Shown here piece after piece: positions 41,767 to 49,463 of a stretch of DNA of 64,000 bases. The DNA is from Brevundimonas sp. SH203 (GTDB lineage: Bacteria; Pseudomonadota; Alphaproteobacteria; Caulobacterales; Caulobacteraceae). The DNA lies in NCBI RefSeq assembly GCF_002157625.1, contig NZ_BDMM01000005.1:1-64000 (forward strand), in the 5' to 3' direction. The notes beneath the pieces are model-generated. The model had not been told where the DNA came from and made no database searches. It worked only from the letters and a program-made list of their open reading frames with translations. Each line of letters begins with the position of its first letter. Positions within the stretch are counted from its first letter, which is position 1. The position numbers were made by a program, and so were the translations under genes.

Positions 41767-42453
41767 ATGGCCGACCCTTGCGTTCTCTTCCACTTCGCCT
41801 TCCAGCCCGCTTCGCGCGCCGCGCGACTGGCGCTGGGCGAGGCGCGGATCGACTGGACCGACACGCCGGTCCGGCCGTGGGAGGAGGACTGCCCGGTCAA
41901 CGACTTCAACCCCTCGGGCCTGCCGCCGGTGGTGCAGACGACCGACCGGGGCCGCCCCCTGACCCTGTGCGAACTGCCCGCCGTCCTGGGCTGGATCGAG
42001 GATCAGCAGAAGGGGCCGCTGCTGCTGCCCGCCGACGCCGCCGAACGGGCCGAGGCGCGCCGCCTGACCGGCTGGTTCGAGCGTCGCTTCACCGACGACG
42101 TGGACGCCGTCCTGCTGCACGAGCGGATGGAGAAGCCCCTGCTCAAGCTCGGCCCGCCCGAGGCCCGCGCCCTGCGCGACGGCCGCGACGCCCTGAAATC
42201 GCATTTAGCCGTGCTGGAGGATCTGGTCGCCGCTCGCGACTGGCTGGCGGGCCGCCGCCTGTCGCAAGCCGACCTGATCGCCGCCGCCCACCTGTCGGTT
42301 CTGGACTATTTCGGCGAAATTCCCTGGCAGACCTGGCCCGCGCTGAAGACCTGGTATTCCAAGCTGAAATCCCGCCCCTGCTTCCGCCCCCTGCTCGCCG
42401 ACCGCTTCGTCGGCGTGCCGCCCTCGGCCTGGTACGCCGACCTGGATTTCTGA
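41767..42453 (+). CDS. Glutathione S-transferase family protein
   Basis: A 228-residue GST. The thioredoxin-like N-domain includes LFHFAFQPASRAARLALGEA, NPSGLPPVVQTTDRG with the cis-Pro and LCELPAVLGWIED with the Glu that binds the gamma-glutamyl group. The helical C-domain includes RRLSQADLIAAAHLSVLDYF, matching the GST C-terminal SxADxxxA motif. The substrate is unknown. It ends four bases from the convergent GIY-YIG gene. Confidence 0.88.
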   Translation: MADPCVLFHFAFQPASRAARLALGEARIDWTDTPVRPWEEDCPVNDFNPSGLPPVVQTTDRGRPLTLCELPAVLGWIEDQQKGPLLLPADAAERAEARRLTGWFERRFTDDVDAVLLHERMEKPLLKLGPPEARALRDGRDALKSHLAVLEDLVAARDWLAGRRLSQADLIAAAHLSVLDYFGEIPWQTWPALKTWYSKLKSRPCFRPLLADRFVGVPPSAWYADLDF

Positions 42454-42457
42454 GCCG

Positions 42458-42790
42458 CTAAAGCGCCTCCGCGCCCAGCCGCGCGATCCACAGTTTGGCG
42501 CGTCCCGCCAGTTCGTCCTTGCGTCGCAGGTCCGAAATGTCCTCGGGCAGGCGGTCCAGCTGTTCGAAGCGGAAGTCCTCGGGCGAATGCGCCGTCCACG
42601 CCGCCTGAAGCGACCGATACGGGCTGCCGCCATGGCGCAGCGTGAACCACAGGCCGTTCTGTTCGGTGTCGATGTGGCGGCTCTTGCCGACCCAGACCTG
42701 GCCCGTCGCGCTGCAGATCACGGCGTAGATTCCGGCGATGGTCGGCCGCTCCTTGTATTCGGCGATCAGGGCCTTGCGGCTTGTGGTCAT
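42458..42790 (-). CDS. GIY-YIG nuclease-family protein
   Basis: A 110-residue small GIY-YIG protein. The signature is split as GIYAVICSATGQVWVG, with VWVG in place of the usual YIG. The arginine and later residues KSRHIDTEQNGLWFTLRHGG and the aromatic SLQAAWTAH are conserved in this stand-alone branch. The acidic metal-binding residue is probably in the later part (DFRFEQLDRL). It is divergent from a DUF2239 gene with a shared 60-bp control region that has repeated palindromes. The role (nuclease or structural) is not known. Confidence 0.82.
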   Translation of the reverse strand: MTTSRKALIAEYKERPTIAGIYAVICSATGQVWVGKSRHIDTEQNGLWFTLRHGGSPYRSLQAAWTAHSPEDFRFEQLDRLPEDISDLRRKDELAGRAKLWIARLGAEAL

Positions 42791-42802
42791 GGCGGCTTTC
42801 CT

Positions 42803-42847
42803 TATTATCCGGGTATTATCCTTAGGCGCTAAATTTATCCGGGTAAA
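42803..42847. promoter_or_regulatory. Two TTATCC-GGGTAA palindromes between divergent genes
   Basis: TATTATCCGGGTATTA (42803-42818) and TTTATCCGGGTAAA (42834-42847) are imperfect dyads of the same core, with centres 30 bp apart (nearly three helical turns). A further half-site TTATCC lies at 42816-42821. The second dyad ends three bases before the DUF2239 ATG and overlaps its ribosome-binding region. The layout suggests an operator that controls both divergent genes. Confidence 0.65.
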
Positions 42848-42850
42848 TAT

Positions 42851-43381
42851 ATGGACGACGAAATTCGCCGGCTGGTCCTGTTCGACGGTCCCGACCGGAT
42901 CGCCAAGGGACCGGAAGCGGCCGTGTCGGCCGCCTTCCAGGCCGCCCTGTCCGCCTCGCCCCAGGCGTCGCTGCGCGTCTTCGACCTGGCGACCGGCCGT
43001 CCGGTCGATCTCGATCTGCGGCCGGCGCCGCCGCGACGCGGCCGCCCGCGCCTGGGCGTCGCCGCGCGCGAGGTCACTCTGCTGCCGCGCCATTGGGATT
43101 GGCTGGCGACCCAGCCGGGCGGCGCCTCGGCCGCCCTGCGTCGGCTAGTCGAACAGGCCCGCAAGAGCGGCGCGGAGGACAACGCCCGCCGCCGTCGCAC
43201 CGACGCCGCCTATGGCTTCATGGTCGAGATGGCCGGCGACGCTCCCGATTTCGAAGAGGCCAGCCGCGCCCTGTTCGCCGCCGACCGCGACCGGTTGACC
43301 GCCCTGATCGCGCCCTGGCCCACGGATGTCCGGGCGCAGATCCTCGAACTGTTCGACGGCGACGCCGTCTCCTCCCCATGA
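42851..43381 (+). CDS. DUF2239-family protein, possible ribbon-helix-helix regulator
   Basis: A 176-residue protein. Residues 64-105 (GRPRLGVAAREVTLLPRHWD and WLATQPGGASAALRRLVEQA) carry the DUF2239 core. A beta strand (REVTLLP) followed by two helices, with GGAS at the turn, looks like a ribbon-helix-helix DNA-binding fold. The palindromes in front of its own ATG fit autoregulation, but this is inference. The last residues VSSP and the stop codon come from the repeat element that starts at 43367, so the C-terminus was probably altered by that insertion. Confidence 0.82.
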   Translation: MDDEIRRLVLFDGPDRIAKGPEAAVSAAFQAALSASPQASLRVFDLATGRPVDLDLRPAPPRRGRPRLGVAAREVTLLPRHWDWLATQPGGASAALRRLVEQARKSGAEDNARRRRTDAAYGFMVEMAGDAPDFEEASRALFAADRDRLTALIAPWPTDVRAQILELFDGDAVSSP

Positions 43382-43514
43382 AATGGGGAGGGGGACCGCG
43401 CGTAGCGTGGTGGAGGGGATCTTGAAGTCCCACGGGCGCCTGCGATGCGGGGCCGCCCCTCCGTCACGGCGCGAAGACGCGCCGCGCCACCTCCCCGCTC
43501 CGCAGGGAGGAGAC
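43367..43514. repeat. Dispersed inverted-repeat element, family 1, copy B
   Basis: A 148-bp element with ends GTCTCCTCCCCATGAAATGG and CCGCAGGGAGGAGAC. It shares the GGGGACCGCGCG.AGCGTGGTGG block with copy C in the same orientation. It begins inside the last codons of the DUF2239 gene and ends 20 bp before queG. Confidence 0.8.
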
Positions 43515-43534
43515 TTCGTGCTATCCCCCGCCCC

Positions 43535-44653
43535 GTGTCCGACCGCCTGAAAACCTTCATCCGCCAGCGTGCGGCCGAGCTGGGCTTCGATGTCTGCCGG
43601 TTCGCCTCGGCGGCCGACGCCTGGCCGGCGGGCGAGCGGCTGCGTCATTTCGTGGACGAGGGCCGGCATGGCGACATGGAATGGATGGAGACGACGCTGG
43701 ATCGCCGCCAGCACCCCACCGCCATGTGGGACGAGGCCAGGACCGCCATCGTCCTGGGCCTGAACTACGGCCCCGATCAGAACCCGCTGGAGCAGCTGGC
43801 CGACCGCTCGGCCGGCTATATTTCGGTCTATGCGCGCGGCGACGACTATCACGAGGTCATCAAGGGCCGGCTGAAACAGCTGGCGGGCCAGATCGCGGCC
43901 AGAAACGGCAAGGACATCAAGGTCTTCGTCGACACCGCCCCCCTGATGGAAAAGCCGCTGGCCCAGCGCGCGGGCCTGGGCTGGCAGGGCAAGCACACCA
44001 ATCTGCTCAGCCGCACCCACGGCAACTGGCTGTTTCTCGGGACCATACTGACCGCCGCCGAGATCGAACCGGACGCGCCCGAAACCGAGCATTGCGGCCG
44101 TTGCACCGCCTGTCTCGACGCCTGCCCGACCCAGGCCTTTCCCGCCCCGTTCCAGCTCGACGCCCGGCGCTGCCTCTCCTATCTGACCATCGAATTCGCC
44201 GATCCCTGGCCGGTCGAGTTTCGCGCGATGACCGGGTCGCGCCTCTATGGCTGCGACGACTGTCTGGCGGTCTGCCCGTGGAACAAGTTCGCGCAGAGCG
44301 CCCGCGAGATCCGGCTGCACCCCCGCCCCGCCTTCGAAAGCCCCCGGCTGCACGACCTGCTGGCGCTGGACGACGCGGCCTTCCGCGCCCTGTTCACCAA
44401 GAGCCCGGTCAAGCGGATCGGCCGCGACCGTTTTCTGCGGAACGTCCTCTACGCCGTCGGCAATTCGGGCGACGCGACCCTGATCGAACCGACCCAGGCC
44501 CTGCTGGCCGACCCCTCGCCCCTGGTGCGCGGCGCCGCCGTCTGGGCCCTGTCGCGGCTGATGACGGCCGAAGCGTTCGCCGCCCTGTCCCAGGCGACCA
44601 CCGAGACCGATCCCGACGTCCTGAGCGAATGGCGACGGCCCCAACCCGCATAA
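43535..44653 (+). CDS. queG: Epoxyqueuosine reductase
   Basis: A 372-residue cobalamin- and iron-sulfur-dependent enzyme. Two 4Fe-4S motifs are clear: HCGRCTACLDACPTQAF and CDDCLAVCPWNKF. The C-terminal HEAT-like repeat is seen in LLADPSPLVRGAAVWALSRL. It reduces epoxyqueuosine to queuosine in tRNA. The start is taken as the GTG at 43535 (VSDRLKTFIRQRAAELGFDV), because the frame further upstream lies in the repeat element. The length fits the family. Confidence 0.95.
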   Translation: MSDRLKTFIRQRAAELGFDVCRFASAADAWPAGERLRHFVDEGRHGDMEWMETTLDRRQHPTAMWDEARTAIVLGLNYGPDQNPLEQLADRSAGYISVYARGDDYHEVIKGRLKQLAGQIAARNGKDIKVFVDTAPLMEKPLAQRAGLGWQGKHTNLLSRTHGNWLFLGTILTAAEIEPDAPETEHCGRCTACLDACPTQAFPAPFQLDARRCLSYLTIEFADPWPVEFRAMTGSRLYGCDDCLAVCPWNKFAQSAREIRLHPRPAFESPRLHDLLALDDAAFRALFTKSPVKRIGRDRFLRNVLYAVGNSGDATLIEPTQALLADPSPLVRGAAVWALSRLMTAEAFAALSQATTETDPDVLSEWRRPQPA

Positions 44654-44839
44654 TCGCCGCGACGAACCCGTGCGATTTCAATGCCCTGACGAAGACCAGC
44701 GACCATCACCCTATCGCCTTCGCGCGCCGCGCTATACTGCCCTTCCCGGTCTTTGACATCCGCGAACGACAGAAGTTGCAAACGGCTCGCAAAAATCTGC
44801 ACGAAAGTGCACTCTAAAAATTCACAGTGCACTTTTCGC
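44654..44839. other. AT-richer gap after queG with a hairpin
   Basis: No gene is seen. A TTGACA box lies at 44753-44758 with no good -10 box 17 bp on. A hairpin (44804-44835) follows: AAAGTGCACT and AGTGCACTTT around 12 nt, each half containing the self-complementary AGTGCACT. It could terminate queG transcription or close a small RNA, but neither is established. Confidence 0.4.
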
Positions 44840-44984
44840 GTCTCCTCCCCACTTGTGGGGAGGGGGACCGCGCGAAGCGTGGTGGAGGGGCTCTTGAAGC
44901 CCCACAGGCGCGCGCGATGCGGTGAGACCCCCTCCGTCTCTCCGCTGCGCTCCGAGCCACCTCCCCATTTCATGGGGAGGAGAC
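44840..44984. repeat. Dispersed inverted-repeat element, family 1, copy C
   Basis: A 145-bp element bounded by GTCTCCTCCCC and GGGGAGGAGAC, with end hairpins CCCCACTTGTGGGG and CCCCATTTCATGGGG. Its right half (CTCCGTCTCTCCGCTGCGCT, then CCGAGCCACC) is the reverse complement of the left half of copy A. It ends 8 bp before the FKBP stop codon. Confidence 0.8.
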
Positions 44985-44992
44985 GGCGCCCG

Positions 44993-45520
44993 TCACCCCA
45001 TCGCCGTCGCCGCGCCCGATCCGCCGCCAGGCACCTTGGCCACGTCCAGCAATTTCAGCCGGAAGATCAGCACGGAGTTGGCCGGAATCTTGGGATTGCC
45101 CCGCTCGCCATAGCCCAGCTCGGGCGGCACATAGAGCAGCCATTCGTCGCCGACGCGCATCTTCTGCAGCGCCTCGGTCCAGCCCTTGACCACCTCTTCC
45201 GGCGTGAACACCGCCGGGGCGCCGCGCGCGAACGAGCTGTCGAACACGGTGTTGTCGACCAGCTTGCCCTCGTAATCGACCTTGACCAGATCGTTGCGGT
45301 CGGGGCTGACGCCGCCCGCCGGCCCCGCCTGCACCACCTTGTACTGCAGGCCGCTGGGCAGGGTGACGACGCCGTCTTCCTTGCCGTTCTTGGCCATGAA
45401 GGCGGCCGCCTCGGTCTTGCCCGCGTTCGGATCGACCGGCGCGGCCTGGCCGCAGCCCGTCAACAGCAGCGCGCCCAAAAGGCCGGAGAGCAGCGCCGCC
45501 CTACCCCATTCGAAGTTCAT
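44993..45520 (-). CDS. FKBP-type peptidyl-prolyl isomerase, lipoprotein
   Basis: A 175-residue protein. The lipobox is LLLTGCGQA, so it is probably anchored in the envelope. The FKBP domain has VKVDYEGKLVDNTVFDSSFA, FTPEEVVKGWTEALQKMRVG, and the YVPPELGYGERGNPKIPANS-type loop ending in VLIFRLKLLDV. It speeds cis-trans prolyl isomerisation in exported proteins. Its start overlaps the end of ilvA by 20 bases, so the pair is cotranscribed. Confidence 0.92.
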   Translation of the reverse strand: MNFEWGRAALLSGLLGALLLTGCGQAAPVDPNAGKTEAAAFMAKNGKEDGVVTLPSGLQYKVVQAGPAGGVSPDRNDLVKVDYEGKLVDNTVFDSSFARGAPAVFTPEEVVKGWTEALQKMRVGDEWLLYVPPELGYGERGNPKIPANSVLIFRLKLLDVAKVPGGGSGAATAMG

Positions 45521-46703
45521 AGCCGCGTTCCTTCAAGGCCTCGCCGATCTCGTCGGCGTGGGCGCTATCGCGCGTTTCGACCATGATGTCGAACTCGGCG
45601 CCCTTGGCCGGCACGTCCAGCGCCAGACGGTTGTGGACCACGTCGATGATGTTGCCGCCCAGCCCCCCGATCACCGCCGCCATGGCCGACAGCATCCCCG
45701 GCCGGTCGTCGCCCAGGATGCGATAGACCAGCAGTCTCCGTTCCCGGACCATCTCGCGGTTCAGCACCACGGCCAGCATCCGCGCGTCGATATTGCCGCC
45801 GGTCAGCTCGATCCCGACCTTCATCCCCCTGAACCGCTCGGGATAGCGCAGCAGGGCCGCCAGCCCCCCGGCCCCGGCGCCCTCGCACACCGTCTTCTCC
45901 ATCGTCGCCATATAGGAGACGCCGCGTTCGAAATCGGCCTCGTCCACCACGAAGACCTCGTCGATCAGCCGGTCGGCCAGGCCGAAGGGGATGTCGCCCA
46001 CCGCCTTGATGGCGATGCCCTCGGCGATGGTCTGGCCGGTGCAGACCGGCGGCTGGCCCGCCCGTTTGGCGGTGAAGGACGGATAGCGGGCCGCCTCGAC
46101 GCCATAGACCTTGATGTCCGGCCGCATCGCCTTGGCCGCGATGGCGCAGCCGGCGATCAGGCCGCCGCCGCCGATCGGCACGATCAGGGCCTCGATCTCG
46201 GGCGCGTCCTCCAGGAATTCGATGGCGCAGACGCCCTGGCCCGCCACGATCCCCTCGTCGTCGAAGGCCGAGACGAAGACATAGCCCTTCTCCACCTCCA
46301 GCCGTTTGGCCTCCTCGGTCGCGCCGGTGAAGTCCAGGCCGTGGATCACCACCGTCGCCCCGTGCTGGCGGGTGCCGTTGATCTTGGCGAAGGGGGTGCC
46401 CTCGGGCATGACGATGGTCACGGGCACGCCCAGCCGCCCGCCGTGATAGGCTAGGGCCTGGGCGTGGTTGCCCGCGCTGGCGGCGACCACGCCGCGCCGA
46501 CGCTCGTCCGGGCTCAGCAGCAGCAGCCGGTTCAGGGCGCCCCGCTCCTTGAAGCTGCCTGTGAAGTGCAGATTGTCGAACTTGACCCAGACCTCGGCCC
46601 CGGTCAGCTCCGACAGGCGGCGGGAATGGCGGGTCGGGGTGTGATCGACCGAGCCGGAGATGCGGGCGCGGGCGGCTTGAATATCGGCGTAGGTCACGGT
46701 CAT
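45501..46703 (-). CDS. ilvA: Threonine ammonia-lyase with ACT domain
   Basis: A 400-residue PLP enzyme. The lysine is in FTGSFKERGALNRLL, and the glycine loop is IVPIGGGGLIAGCAIAAKAM. A C-terminal ACT domain (YRILGDDRPGMLSAMAAVIG) gives allosteric control. It converts threonine to 2-oxobutyrate and ammonia for isoleucine synthesis or threonine breakdown. The size is that of the single-ACT, TdcB-like long form. The start read from 46703 gives MTVTYADIQAARARISGSVD. Confidence 0.93.
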   Translation of the reverse strand: MTVTYADIQAARARISGSVDHTPTRHSRRLSELTGAEVWVKFDNLHFTGSFKERGALNRLLLLSPDERRRGVVAASAGNHAQALAYHGGRLGVPVTIVMPEGTPFAKINGTRQHGATVVIHGLDFTGATEEAKRLEVEKGYVFVSAFDDEGIVAGQGVCAIEFLEDAPEIEALIVPIGGGGLIAGCAIAAKAMRPDIKVYGVEAARYPSFTAKRAGQPPVCTGQTIAEGIAIKAVGDIPFGLADRLIDEVFVVDEADFERGVSYMATMEKTVCEGAGAGGLAALLRYPERFRGMKVGIELTGGNIDARMLAVVLNREMVRERRLLVYRILGDDRPGMLSAMAAVIGGLGGNIIDVVHNRLALDVPAKGAEFDIMVETRDSAHADEIGEALKERGYELRMG

Positions 46704-46836
46704 GCGGCCTGTTTCGCGCGTTGTCGCGCCCCGGTCCAGAGCCGGGCGATCTTGACCGTGGAAGTCCGCCCTGCGGTCGTGCGATAGTGGCGCGGGTCGT
46801 TCCCCCGCGGCCCGCCTGCTTTCGGAGGAAAAGCCC

Positions 46837-47355
46837 ATGTCCCGCCGCCTCACCCTCGCCGCGACCGCCGTCGCGGGCCTGACCCTGACCGCCCTCGCCG
46901 CCTGCGCCCCCACCGTCGGCGGCGGCCTGCCCGTCCGCGCCGCGCCCGGCGCCTTCGTCGAATCGGACTTCGCCTGGTCCCAGGCGCCCGGCCGCAACGC
47001 CATCCAGGGCCAGATCGCCTTCGCCCAGGACGGCAAGGCCTTCGCCTGCGTCGGCAACGTCGGCCTGACGCCCGACACCCCCTATACCCGCGCCCGCTTC
47101 CGCACCCTGTACGGCTCGACCGAGCGCGCCGCCATCCCGGCCGCCGTGGTCCGCGCCCGCACCGTGGCCGACGCCAACGCCAACTATTCGACCTATGTGC
47201 GCTCCGAACAGTGCCGCGCCGGCCGGTTCCAGTTCGACGGCCTGCCGGACGGCGGCTGGTTCGTGATCGCCCCGGTCAAGGCCGACGGCGACCCCATCGT
47301 CCTGATGCGCCGCGTCCAGACGCGCGGCGGACGGGTCGTATCCCTGACCCTGTGA
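46837..47355 (+). CDS. Hypothetical lipoprotein
   Basis: A 172-residue protein. The lipoprotein signal ends in LTALAACAP, so Cys22 or Cys23 is the lipid site. The mature part has two further cysteines (KAFACVGNVGLTPD and RSEQCRAGRF). It also has an end segment (FDGLPDGGWFVIAPVKADGD) that looks like a carboxypeptidase-regulatory or transthyretin-like strand pattern. No family is recognised. A GGAGGAAAAG ribosome site precedes the ATG. Two hairpins follow its stop. Confidence 0.72.
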   Translation: MSRRLTLAATAVAGLTLTALAACAPTVGGGLPVRAAPGAFVESDFAWSQAPGRNAIQGQIAFAQDGKAFACVGNVGLTPDTPYTRARFRTLYGSTERAAIPAAVVRARTVADANANYSTYVRSEQCRAGRFQFDGLPDGGWFVIAPVKADGDPIVLMRRVQTRGGRVVSLTL

Positions 47356-47374
47356 CCGCGTCGTCGCCTGTCAC

Positions 47375-47410
47375 GAAGATGCGACCCCGGTAACGCGGGT
47401 CGCCATCTTC
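47375..47410 (+). promoter_or_regulatory. Hairpin 1 in the leader of the 64-residue gene
   Basis: GAAGATGCGACCC pairs with GGGTCGCCATCTTC apart from one bulged base, around a 9-nt loop. It starts 19 bp after the lipoprotein stop. It could be a terminator stem (no T run) or part of a leader structure with hairpin 2. Confidence 0.6.
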
Positions 47411-47422
47411 TGGCCGCGAGCG

Positions 47423-47460
47423 CCCCGGACTGATCCAGACTTCTGTGTGTCAGTCCGGGG
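47423..47460 (+). promoter_or_regulatory. Hairpin 2, overlapping the ribosome binding site at 47457
   Basis: CCCCGGACTGA pairs perfectly with TCAGTCCGGGG around a 16-nt loop. The last four G of the right arm belong to the GGGGGAG Shine-Dalgarno for the TTG at 47470, so folding would hide it. This suggests translational control. Confidence 0.6.
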
Positions 47461-47469
47461 GAGCGTTTC

Positions 47470-47664
47470 TTGTCCCAACACAACATCATCGGGTCCGAGG
47501 CCTTCACGCGCGGCCCCTCGGTCATCATCCGCAAATACAAGTCCGGCGGCCTGCGCCGCCGCCGCGCCAAGACTGTGGCCACCTTCATCGCCGGGGCCGC
47601 CGCCATGCTGACCGCCGGCCTCGTCGCGGCGGCGGCCATCTACGGCCCCGCCCTGGCCAGCTGA
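47470..47664 (+). CDS. Small basic single-helix membrane protein
   Basis: A 64-residue protein. A basic cytoplasmic part (RGPSVIIRKYKSGGLRRRRA) is followed by one hydrophobic helix (about 39-60, FIAGAAAMLTAGLVAAAAIY). The start is TTG at 47470 with GGGGGAG six bases upstream; the ribosome site is partly inside a hairpin. I recognise no family. The topology (positive inside) suggests the N-terminus stays in the cytosol. It ends two bases before the convergent GNAT gene. Confidence 0.6.
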   Translation: MSQHNIIGSEAFTRGPSVIIRKYKSGGLRRRRAKTVATFIAGAAAMLTAGLVAAAAIYGPALAS

Positions 47665-47666
47665 CC

Positions 47667-48200
47667 TCAGGCCAGCCAGACCATCATCCGCGTGTCCGCC
47701 TCGGCCGCCCGCGCCCGGCTCCAGGCGCGGCGCGTCTCGCCGGTGTAGAGGAAGCCGGCCTTCTCCAGCACGCGGCCCGAGGCGGGGTTGTCGGCGAAAT
47801 GGCCGGCGACCAGCGCCCGGCGCTTCCACTTGCGGCTGGCCCAGACCAGTGCGGCGTCCAAAGCCTCGGTGGCGAAGCCCCGGCCCCAGTATTCCCGCCC
47901 GATCCAGTAGCCCGTCTCGGGAACCCGGTCCTCGCCCTCGAACAGGCCGATCACCCCGATGGGGCCGACGTCCTCGTGGTCGATGACGAAGGTGTTGGCC
48001 CGCGCCGGGTCCTGGGACGCGACCTGCAGCACGAAGTCGTCGGCGTCGCGAACCCGGAACGGGTGCGGCATCCGCTGGGTCATCCGCGCGATGTCCAGAT
48101 CGTTGGCCAGGGCGGCGATGCGCGGCGCATCCTGGGGCGCGGGCGCGCGCAGCACCAGACGCCGCGTCTCGACGACGGGGGAGGTTTCAATGACGCACAT
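47667..48200 (-). CDS. GNAT-family N-acetyltransferase (RimJ/RimL type)
   Basis: A 177-residue acetyltransferase. It opens ETRRLVLRAPAPQDAPRIAA, with a middle strand GPIGVIGLFEGEDR. The acetyl-CoA loop is GREYWGRGFATEALDAALVW (Q/RxxGxG/A type), followed by DNPASGRVLEKAGFLYTGE. It probably acetylates a protein N-terminus or a small amine. The start is the ATG read from 48200; the longer upstream frame is unlike protein. Confidence 0.85.
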   Translation of the reverse strand: MCVIETSPVVETRRLVLRAPAPQDAPRIAALANDLDIARMTQRMPHPFRVRDADDFVLQVASQDPARANTFVIDHEDVGPIGVIGLFEGEDRVPETGYWIGREYWGRGFATEALDAALVWASRKWKRRALVAGHFADNPASGRVLEKAGFLYTGETRRAWSRARAAEADTRMMVWLA

Positions 48201-48269
48201 GGCGGTCGCCTCATTCTCTCGACCATCTCCTTGAAGGGCTCGGACGGTCTTCGAGGCGGGGAACGCAAA

Positions 48270-48297
48270 CGGGGAGCCTGGTGATCCAGACTCCCCG
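48270..48297 (-). terminator. Probable terminator of rpmA
   Basis: Read leftward, CGGGGAG-T-CTGG-ATCA-CCAG-G-CTCCCCG forms an 11-bp stem with one mismatch, followed by TTTGCGTT. It lies 68 bp after the rpmA stop. The T run is short. Confidence 0.6.
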
Positions 48298-48364
48298 CGG
48301 AATATTCCCTGGTCCGGATCGGCTGCTGTCGTGAGCAACGCGATCCGGTGAGATCCAGCTCGCG

Positions 48365-48652
48365 TTACTCGGCGGCCATCGCCACGTTGGCGTCGTCGTT
48401 GGCCGCGAGGATCGACACGTAACAACGGCCGCCACGTTTGGTCGTGAACTTCACCGCGCCCTGGGTCAGGGCGAACAGGGTGTGGTCGCGGCCCATGCCG
48501 ATGTTCTCACCCGGATGGAAGGTGGTGCCGCGCTGACGCACGATGATGTTGCCGGCCAGCACGCGCTCGCCGCCGAACTTCTTCACGCCGAGGCGCTTCG
48601 ACTCGGAGTCGCGACCGTTACGCGACGAACCACCGGATTTCTTGTGAGCCAT
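48365..48652 (-). CDS. rpmA: 50S ribosomal protein L27
   Basis: A 95-residue protein beginning [20 protein letters not shown], the flexible N-terminus that reaches the peptidyl-transferase centre, followed by [18 protein letters not shown] and [17 protein letters not shown]. It is slightly longer than E. coli L27 because of an Ala-rich end. It follows rplU by 101 bp, the standard pair. Confidence 0.98.
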   Translation of the reverse strand: MAHKKSGGSSRNGRDSESKRLGVKKFGGERVLAGNIIVRQRGTTFHPGENIGMGRDHTLFALTQGAVKFTTKRGGRCYVSILAANDDANVAMAAE

Positions 48653-48753
48653 CTTGCCGCTCCGTACTTTCTTGAGTGTCCTACCGGCCGTTCGGCCTGC
48701 TTGAGGACGTCACTCTGAACTGGTCTGGCGCCGGGAAGGCGCCGGTGAATGTC

Positions 48754-49308
48754 TTAGGCTTCGTCGCCGGCGGCGTCGGCCTTGGGCGCGGCCTTCTTCT
48801 TGGCCGGGGCCTTCTTGGCGGGAGCCGAGCTCTCGACCACGACGCCCTTGACCTCGGCGCCGTCCACGTCGGTCACGACCGTCTCGGTCGAACCCAGCGA
48901 CGACGTCGCGCCGCGCGTGGCCAGGTTGCGGGCGCGCAGGTTGATCTCGGCCTTGGTGGTCAGATCGACCGTGCCGTCCCACTTGGCGCTTTCGCCGGCG
49001 CCTTCGATGCCGGTGATGCGCAGGACCGATTCCATCTGACGATGGCCGTTGGTGCGGCGATAGCCCTGACGACGGGTCTTCTTGAAGATCTTGATCTTCT
49101 CGCCCTTGCGGGTCTCGACCAGGGTCGCGCCGACGAAGGCGCCGTCGATCAGCGGGGCGCCCAGGGTCACGCCCTTGTCGCCGCCCAGCATCAGGACGCT
49201 GTCGAACTTCAACTCGGCGCCGGCGTCGCCGTCGAGCTTTTCGACGACGATGGTGTCGCCCGGTTGGACCCGGTACTGCTTGCCGCCGGTCTTGATCACC
49301 GCGTACAT
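48754..49308 (-). CDS. rplU: 50S ribosomal protein L21, long form
   Basis: A 184-residue protein. The first 100 residues are L21 (MYAVIKTGGKQYRVQPGDTI; KIKIFKKTRRQGYRRTNGHR). The rest is an extra region ending in a Lys/Ala-rich tail (KKAPAKKKAAPKADAAGDEA). E. coli L21 is about 103 residues. Such tails are common in alphaproteobacteria. It binds 23S rRNA and is the first gene of the rplU-rpmA pair. Confidence 0.97.
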   Translation of the reverse strand: MYAVIKTGGKQYRVQPGDTIVVEKLDGDAGAELKFDSVLMLGGDKGVTLGAPLIDGAFVGATLVETRKGEKIKIFKKTRRQGYRRTNGHRQMESVLRITGIEGAGESAKWDGTVDLTTKAEINLRARNLATRGATSSLGSTETVVTDVDGAEVKGVVVESSAPAKKAPAKKKAAPKADAAGDEA

Positions 49309-49463
49309 GTTGAAGCCTCAGCGCAAACGCAAAAAAAGATACGCCCCCCGGAGATACCCCCGGCGGCGAAGAGCGGCGACATATACGGAAGGGTGTCCGA
49401 GAGTCAACGCCGAACCCGGCGGAAATTCAGCCCCGGCCGGATTATCCCCTCGCCGCCCCCTCC

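Noticed and set aside
43445..43534. Longer N-terminus for queG
   Set aside because: The added residues are translated from repeat element B and are Arg/Pro-rich; the QueG start motif begins at the GTG at 43535.
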